DNA of 5,008 nt, taken from NCBI GenBank assembly GCA_041497995.1, contig JBGQHM010000463.1:1-5008 (forward strand), read 5' to 3'. The position numbers and the translations under genes are program-made. Positions 1 to 4,389 of this stretch are shown in pieces. This stretch comes from DATKMS01 sp041497995 (GTDB taxonomy: Bacteria; Desulfobacterota; Binatia; HRBIN30). The notes beneath the pieces are model-generated. The model saw nothing but the letters and a program-made list of their open reading frames with translations, was not told the DNA's origin and made no database searches. Within the stretch, counting starts at the first letter, position 1; each line of letters starts with the position of its first letter.

Positions 1-43
1 GGAGGCCGGAAACCGATTTCTCTTCTACCCTGAAGGGGTTGCG
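1..43. repeat. Left flanking inverted repeat of the IS200-type element
   Basis: The reverse complement of this stretch matches 548-589 just after the transposase gene. The innermost 17 bases (27-43 against 548-564) differ at one position. The outer 26 align with about six differences, including one gap. Bases 27-39 form a hairpin, ACCCT-GAA-GGGGT, with one T-G wobble. In IS200/IS605 biology such subterminal hairpins are the binding sites of the transposase. The arm may extend to the left of the window. Confidence 0.7.
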
Positions 44-58
44 CTCTGGACACACACC

Positions 59-86
59 GCCATGCGTGTTGACATTACAGCATGGC
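59..86 (+). promoter_or_regulatory. Inverted repeat able to sequester the transposase start codon
   Basis: GCCATGC (59-65) and GCATGGC (80-86) are perfect 7-bp complements separated by 14 nt. The transposase ATG (82-84) lies inside the 3' arm. In mRNA this could fold into a hairpin that hides the start codon. No convincing Shine-Dalgarno sequence precedes the ATG. Salmonella IS200 is known to repress tnpA translation through 5' leader structure, so the same kind of control is plausible here. The fold is read by eye and no energy was calculated. Confidence 0.45.
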
Positions 87-537
87 TCAATCCCTATCGA
101 ATATTCTTGCTCACCTCATCTTCTCAACCAAAGAACGGCACCCTTTTCTTGGTGACGCGAACTGGCGGGTCGCAATGCACCGCTATCTTGGCGCCGTCTC
201 TGTACGCCTCGATTGCCCAGTGATCCGCGTTGGCGGCAGCGCCGACCACGTGCACTGTCTGGCCCGGCAAGGCCGCACGATCACGGTGGCCGAGTGGGTC
301 AAGGAACTGAAACGCGCCTCGTCGCAGTGGGCAAAGACCCAGAGCGAAGCGCTGCGCGCGTTTCAGTGGCAGGCAGGATACGGGGCATTCTCGGTGAGTC
401 AGTCGCTGAGCCAAAAGGTAGAACAGTACATCGAAGGGCAAGAGGAGCATCACCGCACGTTCGACTTTCAGGCGGAGTTCCGGAAGCTGCTCCATGCCCA
501 CGGCGTGGCATATGACGAGCGGTACGTGTGGGATTGA
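82..537 (+). CDS. tnpA: IS200-like (Y1/HUH) transposase, 151 aa
   Basis: This is a single-strand DNA transposase of the IS200/IS605 TnpA (Y1_Tnp) family, which cuts and rejoins ssDNA at hairpin-marked ends through a 5'-phosphotyrosine. The HUH metal motif is His56-Val-His58 in ADHVHCL. The likely nucleophile is Tyr116 in KVEQYIEGQEEHH, with Gln120 four residues later, the same Tyr-x3-Gln spacing as Tyr127/Gln131 of IS608 TnpA. The WQAGYGAFSVS segment (96-106) and the C-terminal YDERYVWD are typical of this branch. The length matches a complete IS200 TnpA of about 150 residues, with no frameshift or stop, so the gene looks intact. The ATG at 82 gives the conserved N-terminus (QSLSNILAHLIFSTKER), although no clear ribosome binding site precedes it. 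Flanking hairpins and the repeat field downstream also fit a RAYT-type role. The family call is secure; whether it is still active is unknown. Confidence 0.93.
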   Translation: MAQSLSNILAHLIFSTKERHPFLGDANWRVAMHRYLGAVSVRLDCPVIRVGGSADHVHCLARQGRTITVAEWVKELKRASSQWAKTQSEALRAFQWQAGYGAFSVSQSLSQKVEQYIEGQEEHHRTFDFQAEFRKLLHAHGVAYDERYVWD

Positions 538-547
538 GACGGCGGGA

Positions 548-589
548 CGCAACCCTTTCAGGGTTGATGAGAACCGGGTTCCCGCCTCC
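548..589. repeat. Right flanking inverted repeat of the IS200-type element
   Basis: This stretch begins 10 nt after the transposase stop and is the inverted partner of 1-43. It contains a perfect 6-bp hairpin, AACCCT-TTC-AGGGTT (551-565). The TTC triloop is the complement of the GAA loop in the left arm. The outer part (566-589) matches the left arm less exactly and runs straight into the next repeat unit, so the boundary at 589 is approximate. Confidence 0.7.
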
Positions 590-654
590 GAGGGTAGCCG
601 CCAAAAGACGCGGCAACCCTGGGCTATGTTGCGCAACGCCTTCGGCGTAGAGAC
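582..654. repeat. Palindromic repeat unit, copy 1 (inverted partner at 870-940)
   Basis: The core 621-654 is the reverse complement of 870-903 with only two mismatches in 34 nt. Weaker similarity extends left to 582, against 904-940. Within the core, GTTGCGCAAC (628-637) is a perfect palindrome and ACGCC-TTC-GGCGT (636-648) is a perfect 5-bp hairpin with the TTC triloop. Two close copies in opposite orientation 215 nt apart show a dispersed repeat family, not chance similarity. Similar repeats accompany IS200-like transposases in several high-GC phyla, but that statement is from memory. Confidence 0.75.
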
Positions 655-663
655 CATCCGACC

Positions 664-755
664 ACGGCAACCCTGGTTGGTGCGCGCGCAATTTGGTTAA
701 CGCATATGGGGCGTTGCCCTGGGCTGATGTCTTGCCGCCCTTTCAGGGCTGAGAT
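664..755. repeat. Second type of palindromic repeat unit
   Basis: This unit opens with a copy of the GGCAACCCTGG word that also occurs at 612-622, and it has GCGTTGCCCTGGGCTGATGT at 711-730. It ends in a perfect hairpin, GCCCT-TTC-AGGGC (737-749). The triloop is the same as in the hairpins at 551-565 and 636-648, but the stem sequence differs. The limits are approximate because the unit is defined only by shared words and the hairpin. Confidence 0.5.
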
Positions 756-869
756 CCCACGGATTCGACAGCAGCAGGACAGCAGCCCCAACCGGGGCGG
801 GCATTCGTTGGCCCGAGGCAGTGCCCCGTAGTCGCTAACATAGCCCGTCCGTTCATCGAGATGGTCATA

Positions 870-940
870 GTCTTTACGCCGAAGGCGTTACGCAACATAG
901 CCCGGGGTTGCCTTCTTCTGGCTACCCCGGGCGCGGCGGT
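870..940. repeat. Palindromic repeat unit, copy 2 (inverted relative to 582-654)
   Basis: Bases 870-903 pair with 621-654 with two differences, and 904-940 continue with a gapped match to 582-620. The hairpin appears here as ACGCC-GAA-GGCGT (876-888), the complement-strand view of the one in copy 1. The central palindrome has changed to GTTACGCAAC. The distal end (920-939) also forms the outer arm of the nested stem-loop that runs to 984. Confidence 0.72.
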
Positions 941-984
941 TCGACCGTGGAACGGTGCGACAACGTTCTCCGCCCTGGGTAGCC
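920..984 (-). terminator. Nested stem-loop just downstream of the sigma factor gene; possible terminator
   Basis: The arms GGCTACCCCGGGCG (from 920) and its near complement ending at 984 pair over about 12 bp with one mismatch, plus a GCGG extension after a 3-nt bulge. The enclosed loop has its own hairpin, ACCGT-GGA-ACGGT (944-956). On the minus strand the structure begins about 20 nt past the sigma factor stop, so it lies at the 3' end of the oxidoreductase-sigma transcript. It lacks a U-tract and so is not a canonical intrinsic terminator. It may act as an mRNA 3' barrier, or simply be another repeat-family structure. Confidence 0.35.
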
Positions 985-1005
985 GATGAGGAGATGTCGC
1001 GGCCC

Positions 1006-1974
1006 TCAGTTGTCGTCGAACGTGAAGTCGATCGCCGTCAGCTTGCGCGAGGCGACCACGGAGAGCAGTTGGGTGATGCGGCCGTCCGCGTCGACCTCGC
1101 ACTGCATCACGAAGCGCGGCGGCTCGCCCGGGCGGTGATCGGCGAACTCGCCCACGACTGCCGGCAGGCCGTTGACCATGCGCACCGACAGCCGCGCGCC
1201 CAGCTGGCGGCGATAGCCGATGTTGAAATGGAAGCGCGCCACCCGCTGCGGGCCGACGATCACCTTGCGCGCCGCATGGAACTCGCCGGCGCCGTCGTTG
1301 ACCGCGCGCACCGAGTCCGCCAGCAACGATTCCATCGCCGCCATGTCCCCGCTCGCCATCGACGTCATGAAGCGGCCCAACGCCTCGCGCGTCCGCTCCT
1401 GCAGCGCGCGCGTTGGCACGCGACGGTCGCGATCGTAGTTGCGCATCGCCGTGCGGGCGCGGTGGTGCGTTGTCTTCACGTTAGGCTCCGACAGGCCGAG
1501 GGCATCTGCCGTATCGCGCACGGAGTAGTCGAAGACGTCGCGTAGCAGCAGCACCGCGCGTTGCTGCGGCGTCAGCGCCTCGAGCGCGAGCAAGAAGGCG
1601 TATGAGACGCTCTCGAGGAGATCGTAGCGGCCCTCCGTTGTCTGCCCGTCGAGCGTCGGCTCGTAGGCCGGGGGCGACTCTTCATCACCCGTTTCGATCG
1701 GCGATGGCAGCCACGGTCCGACGTACGCGCGGCGTTTGCGGCGGCGCAACAGGTCGCGCCCTGCATTCATCGCGACGCGAACCAGCCACGGGCGCCACGG
1801 CTCGTCGGTGCGCGCCGGCGGCCGTTCGATGGCGCGCACGAACGTCTCTTGCACGAGATCGTCGGCGTCAGCCGCGCTTCCCGTGAGGCGGTAGCACAAC
1901 CCCCACAGGAAGCGCTCGTGCTCGCGGAACGCATCGGCATAGACGGCGGTGGATACGTTTGCCACGTTACCCAC
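1006..1974 (-). CDS. ECF sigma factor with C-terminal SnoaL-like domain (ECF41/SigJ type), 322 aa
   Basis: This is an alternative RNA polymerase sigma factor. Region 2 spans about residues 14-82 (GLCYRLTGSAADADDLVQET, then RPWLVRVAMNAGRDLLRRRKRR). Region 4 spans about 118-178 (LEALTPQQRAVLLLRDVF, then a helix-turn-helix ending HHRARTAM). A SnoaL/NTF2-like domain of about 125 residues follows (192-316). This fused domain replaces an anti-sigma factor in ECF41 and related groups. The ECF41 signatures are visible but partly changed: linker GPWLPSP (86-92; usually WLPEP), DGAGE (227-231; usually DGGGK) and NGLPA (268-272). The GTG start at 1974 is chosen because AAGGTGG lies 6 nt upstream and the protein then begins just before region 2; an in-frame GTG at 1965 is possible. 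The frame stays open further upstream, but that part lies over the oxidoreductase gene and looks non-coding. It lies 23 nt after the oxidoreductase stop, so the two are probably cotranscribed. No membrane segment or anti-sigma gene is nearby. Confidence 0.9.
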   Translation of the reverse strand: MGNVANVSTAVYADAFREHERFLWGLCYRLTGSAADADDLVQETFVRAIERPPARTDEPWRPWLVRVAMNAGRDLLRRRKRRAYVGPWLPSPIETGDEESPPAYEPTLDGQTTEGRYDLLESVSYAFLLALEALTPQQRAVLLLRDVFDYSVRDTADALGLSEPNVKTTHHRARTAMRNYDRDRRVPTRALQERTREALGRFMTSMASGDMAAMESLLADSVRAVNDGAGEFHAARKVIVGPQRVARFHFNIGYRRQLGARLSVRMVNGLPAVVGEFADHRPGEPPRFVMQCEVDADGRITQLLSVVASRKLTAIDFTFDDN

Positions 1975-1980
1975 GCTGTT

Positions 1981-1987
1981 CCACCTT
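1981..1987 (-). promoter_or_regulatory. Ribosome binding site of the sigma factor gene
   Basis: AAGGTGG on the minus strand sits 6 nt before the GTG at 1974, inside the 23-nt gap after the oxidoreductase stop. It is the main reason for choosing this non-ATG start. It is one base away from a strong AAGGAGG. Confidence 0.55.
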
Positions 1988-1997
1988 GGCGGAGCCG

Positions 1998-3311
1998 TCA
2001 AGCGGCGGCCGCGGCGCGCAGGACCGGCGCGCGGCTGATGAGACGCGCCGCCTGTTTGGCGCTGGATAGACTCGCGTCGGCGAGCAGTCCGTCCGGCCCG
2101 ACCCAGTCGCCGACGACGTACAGATTCGCGATGCCGGGGACCGCAGGCCCCGGGCGTCCAGCCGTGCCGCCCTGCGCTGCCGTTACCATCGCATGGTAGA
2201 CGGTCATGCTCGGGAGGAAGCGCCGGTCCACAACCAACTCTCGCCAGCCGGGCTGGATGAGATCGAGCAGGCCCTCGAGTTGACGCTCGTCCGACTTGGC
2301 GTCGGACGGCACGTCTGGGTCGAGATATTTTGCCAGGTGGATGGTCGCGCCGCCCGCCGGTGCGAGCTTCGCCACGGCGGAATGGACCGAGAGATACAGC
2401 GGCTGGTCGATACCCAGCGCGAACGTCGCGCGCGGCTGCGGCAGGCGCGACAGTGCGACGTCGAGGCAGGCGGCCTGTATCGGAGTCGATGTGGTGGCCC
2501 ACTCGCGCATGATCTCGCCGCGTGCGCCGGGCACGAGCGCCGCAGCGTCCGCGGGGCTCGCCGCGATGACGACCGCCGCGGCCTCGCACGACGTGCCATC
2601 ACTGAGGCGCACGCCGCGCACCGTTGCATCGCCGTCGATCGACTCGACGCGGCTGCCGGTAACGATGCGCACACCGGCCGATTCTGCGGCGGCGCGCAGG
2701 CCCTCAACGAGGGTTTCCCACCCGCCGTCGAGATACAGCACATTTTTCCCGAGCGCCGTCTGCAGTTGCTCAACGGCGTTGCCGGCGCTCTGCCGTTCCG
2801 GTGCGTTCGTGTAGGTCGACACTCTGAAGAGCGCTTGCACCAGGCGGCGGACATCCGGTTGTCGAATGGTGGTATCAAGCCACTGGCGTGCGGTCATCCG
2901 TTGTAGCGCGCTCGCATCGATCTTCTGCAGCGTACCGAGCAGACGGGCGGTCTCGAACTTTCCCGGCAGGCGGAGCAGGCCTGTGGTGACCAGGGACACG
3001 AAGCCGCCCGGCAGGGCATGCTTCACGCCGTTGTCGACTGCATAGCCGCCCGATGCGCTGGGTACGCCGCCGCTGAACGTGACGCCGAGATCCTTCAAGA
3101 CAGTGATTCCGCAGCCGCCGCGGTACAGGGCGTGCGGGCCGACATTGAAGCGGAAGTCGCCCTTGGTATGCGTCGCCGCCCGGCCGCCCAGTGTCCGCGA
3201 TTTTTCGAAAAGCGTTACGCTCCGACCCGCGCGCGCCAGATACGTCGCCGCCGCCAGGCCGGCCAATCCTCCACCCACTACTGCGACATCGGTCGTTGCC
3301 GTCTGCGTCAT
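1998..3311 (-). CDS. FAD-dependent oxidoreductase, phytoene desaturase (CrtI)/amine oxidase superfamily, 437 aa
   Basis: This is a soluble flavoprotein of the FAD/NAD(P)-binding amine-oxidase superfamily, closest in style to CrtI-like desaturases and isomerases. The N-terminal dinucleotide fold is clear: VAVVGGGLAGLAAATYLARAG (9-29) with Gly13, Gly15 and Gly18, Glu36 in LFEKS for the ADP-ribose, and LGGRA (41-45). A second FAD contact is NLYVVGDWVGPDGLLADASL (396-415). The middle (about 90-330) is the variable substrate-binding part, and LYLDGGWETLVEGL (192-205) is typical of the family. The substrate cannot be read from sequence. No carotenoid genes lie nearby, so a carotenoid role is not supported. 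The ATG at 3311 is preceded at 5 nt by AGGAGGAG; an upstream in-frame start at 3335 is unlikely. The gene is first in a two-gene operon with the sigma factor and is divergent from the cyclase. ECF41 sigma factors commonly neighbour and control oxidoreductases of this kind. Confidence 0.88.
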   Translation of the reverse strand: MTQTATTDVAVVGGGLAGLAAATYLARAGRSVTLFEKSRTLGGRAATHTKGDFRFNVGPHALYRGGCGITVLKDLGVTFSGGVPSASGGYAVDNGVKHALPGGFVSLVTTGLLRLPGKFETARLLGTLQKIDASALQRMTARQWLDTTIRQPDVRRLVQALFRVSTYTNAPERQSAGNAVEQLQTALGKNVLYLDGGWETLVEGLRAAAESAGVRIVTGSRVESIDGDATVRGVRLSDGTSCEAAAVVIAASPADAAALVPGARGEIMREWATTSTPIQAACLDVALSRLPQPRATFALGIDQPLYLSVHSAVAKLAPAGGATIHLAKYLDPDVPSDAKSDERQLEGLLDLIQPGWRELVVDRRFLPSMTVYHAMVTAAQGGTAGRPGPAVPGIANLYVVGDWVGPDGLLADASLSSAKQAARLISRAPVLRAAAAA

Positions 3312-3316
3312 GAAAG

Positions 3317-3324
3317 CTCCTCCT
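3317..3324 (-). promoter_or_regulatory. Strong ribosome binding site of the oxidoreductase gene
   Basis: AGGAGGAG on the minus strand lies 5 nt before the ATG at 3311. It fixes the start of the oxidoreductase and excludes the in-frame upstream start at 3335, which would lie before this site. Confidence 0.75.
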
Positions 3325-3332
3325 GCCGGCAT

Positions 3333-3359
3333 CACGTTTCAGCGCGGTCAAAGGTTACA
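3333..3359 (-). promoter_or_regulatory. Candidate ECF41-type promoter of the oxidoreductase-sigma operon
   Basis: On the minus strand, TGTAACC (3359-3353) is followed after exactly 16 nt by CGTG (3336-3333). The published ECF41 target promoter, as I recall it, is TGTCACA-N16-CGTC, so 8 of 11 positions and the spacing agree. Transcription would start near 3327, giving a short leader that just includes the ribosome binding site. If real, this would let the sigma factor control its own operon, as known for ECF41 systems. The two variant positions in the -35 make this a hypothesis. Confidence 0.4.
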
Positions 3360-3370
3360 GCGGTTTGACC
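3346..3370. promoter_or_regulatory. Inverted repeat GGTCAAA-N11-TTTGACC, candidate operator in the divergent promoter region
   Basis: Perfect 7-bp arms (3346-3352 and 3364-3370) are separated by 11 nt. Its centre lies over the candidate ECF-type -35 (3353-3359), and its right arm contains the candidate -35 of the cyclase promoter (TTGACC, 3365-3370). A dimeric regulator here could affect both divergent genes. It does not fit the CRP consensus TGTGA-N6-TCACA. A 7-bp dyad in a region this size can arise by chance, so the call is modest. Confidence 0.35.
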
Positions 3371-3394
3371 ACAAACGACACGCCCGTGTAGGCT
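3365..3394 (+). promoter_or_regulatory. Weak candidate housekeeping promoter of the cyclase gene
   Basis: TTGACC (3365-3370), an 18-nt spacer and TAGGCT (3389-3394) resemble sigma-70 boxes (five of six and three of six matches). The start point would fall near 3401, only a few bases before the ATG at 3406. That would give a nearly leaderless mRNA, consistent with the lack of a clear ribosome binding site. Confidence 0.3.
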
Positions 3395-3405
3395 TTGGCC
3401 TCGCC

Positions 3406-4389
3406 ATGCCTGCACTTCCCGACACCTGGCACGCGTTGTCGCGCGTCCTGCTCGGCGATCCCGAGTTCACCGCTCCGGAGGTGGCGCAGCAAGCCGGGGT
3501 CGATCTCGAACAGGCTCGGCGGCTGTGGACGGCACTGGGGTTTTCCCCGATCCCGGATGACGAGCGCGTGTTCACGCGGTCGGACGTCGCCATGTTGGCC
3601 GGGGTGTGCAGGCTGCGCGATGAGCTCGGTGGTGCCTCTGATGTCGTTCTGCAGCTGACACGCGTGACCGGGCAGGCGTTGGCGCGCGTGGCGGAGGCGC
3701 AGGTGGCGACCTCTGCCGAGCAGCTCAACCTGTCGCAGAGCGCAGCCACGCCGGATCAGATCGTGAATGGTCTCGTAGCCGGTTTGCAACCGCTGCTCCC
3801 AACGCTCGAACCGTTCCTCGGGTACGTGTGGCGGCGGCACTTGATGGCAGCGATGTTCCGGATCGCCGCCATCAGCAGCACCGACGCGGCGCGGGATGGT
3901 GCCCTCAGCGTTGGGTTCGCCGACTTGGTTGGCTTCACCGCGATCAGCCAGCAGCTGGACGAGAAGGAGCTGGCGTCCATGGTGGACCGTTTCGAGGTGT
4001 TGGCCTACGAGCACATCGCGCGGCGCGGCGGCCGCGTGGTGAAGATGATCGGCGATGAAGTCATGTTCAGCGTCGACACTCCCACCGTTGCGGCCGAGAT
4101 CGCCTTGGCGCTGGTCGAAGCCTACTCCGGTGACGCCGCTCTCCCCGAGGTCCGTGTCGGACTCGCTCACGGGCCGGCGTTGTCGTTCGAGGGCGACCTG
4201 TTCGGCCCGACCGTCAACCTTGCCAGCCGTCTCGTGAACATTGCGCGCCCGGGAACGGTGCTGGTGTCGGATGAGCTCGCTACGCGGCTGCAAGATGCGT
4301 CCGAGTTCACCTTGCGATCCCTCCGTCCCCTGCGACTGAAAGGCATCGGGCGCGCTCACGTCTGGGTGCTGCGCGCGGCGAAGACCTAG
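3406..4389 (+). CDS. Class III adenylate cyclase with Rv1264-type N-terminal regulatory domain, 327 aa
   Basis: This enzyme is predicted to make cAMP from ATP. The catalytic domain spans about residues 165-327. It has both metal aspartates, Asp173 (GFADLVGFTAIS) and Asp217 (KMIGDEVMF). It has the adenine-selecting pair Lys213 and Asp264, and the transition-state residues Asn271 and Arg275 (GPTVNLASR). Spacings between these residues equal those of mycobacterial Rv1625c (Asp256, Lys296, Asp300, Asp365, Asn372, Arg376), so it should be an active adenylate, not guanylate, cyclase acting as a homodimer. The N-terminal part (about 10-155) is helical and resembles the regulatory domain of Rv1264 and Rv2212 (LEQARRLWTALGF, DDERVFTRSDVAML, VTGQALARVAEAQV). 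That domain responds to pH in Rv1264 and to fatty acids in Rv2212. There are no membrane segments. The ATG at 3406 fits the domain start. The frame is open upstream to 3079 but there runs antisense through the oxidoreductase gene. No cAMP receptor gene is in the window. Confidence 0.92.
   Translation: MPALPDTWHALSRVLLGDPEFTAPEVAQQAGVDLEQARRLWTALGFSPIPDDERVFTRSDVAMLAGVCRLRDELGGASDVVLQLTRVTGQALARVAEAQVATSAEQLNLSQSAATPDQIVNGLVAGLQPLLPTLEPFLGYVWRRHLMAAMFRIAAISSTDAARDGALSVGFADLVGFTAISQQLDEKELASMVDRFEVLAYEHIARRGGRVVKMIGDEVMFSVDTPTVAAEIALALVEAYSGDAALPEVRVGLAHGPALSFEGDLFGPTVNLASRLVNIARPGTVLVSDELATRLQDASEFTLRSLRPLRLKGIGRAHVWVLRAAKT

Larger units (their letters stand above)
1..589 (+). mobile_element. 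IS200-type single-transposase element with flanking inverted repeats
   Basis: One Y1/HUH transposase gene is bracketed by an imperfect inverted repeat (1-43 against 548-589, about 36 of 43 positions matching). Each arm carries a small hairpin next to the gene (27-39 and 551-565). No tnpB or other cargo is present, which fits the IS200 subgroup of IS200/IS605. Those elements move as single-stranded circles and use subterminal hairpins rather than classical terminal repeats. The outer limits are inferred from where the arms stop matching. The left arm begins at base 1, so it may continue outside the window. Related palindromes continue to about 985, so the unit could equally be a RAYT-like transposase domesticated within a repeat field, not a freely mobile IS. 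Confidence 0.6.
538..1005. other. Gene-free palindromic repeat field between transposase and sigma factor gene
   Basis: I see no credible protein-coding or RNA gene in these 468 bases. Open frames here read through the repeats and give short peptides containing the same LRNAFGV string in copies on both strands, as expected of non-coding repeats that happen to stay open. The stretch holds the right arm of the IS200-type element, an inverted pair of about 73 nt (582-654 and 870-940), a third palindromic unit (664-755) and a nested stem-loop (920-984) just after the sigma factor stop. Bases 756-842 between them show only a short GC-rich hairpin, CCCC-AACC-GGGG, near 787-798, and nothing else I can name. 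Confidence 0.7.

Noticed and set aside
124..657. Long minus-strand open frame antisense to the transposase
   Set aside because: It runs opposite a clearly conserved IS200 transposase, shows no recognisable family features, and its N-terminal part is translated repeat sequence.
494..1102. Small open frames in the repeat field containing LRNAFGV-like peptides on both strands
   Set aside because: The shared peptide arises because the inverted repeat core (621-654 and 870-903) happens to be open in both orientations. There is no ribosome binding site and no family resemblance.
955..1545. Plus-strand open frame across the sigma factor gene
   Set aside because: It is a mirror of the sigma factor coding strand with arginine/alanine-rich composition and no family features.
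1975..2589. Upstream continuation of the sigma factor frame, which would give a 527-residue protein
   Set aside because: The extension lies entirely over the oxidoreductase gene, is arginine-rich low-complexity sequence typical of an out-of-frame GC-rich shadow, and a ribosome binding site supports the GTG at 1974.
3079..3405. Upstream continuation of the cyclase frame to 3079
   Set aside because: It is antisense to the well-supported N-terminus of the oxidoreductase and crosses the divergent promoter region. The regulatory domain similarity begins only after the ATG at 3406.
3480..3610. MerR-like helix-turn-helix reading of the cyclase N-terminus (LEQARRLWTALGF ... FTRSDVAML)
   Set aside because: The pattern looks superficially like MerR but matches the regulatory domain of Rv1264/Rv2212-type cyclases better, and it is directly fused to a class III catalytic domain.
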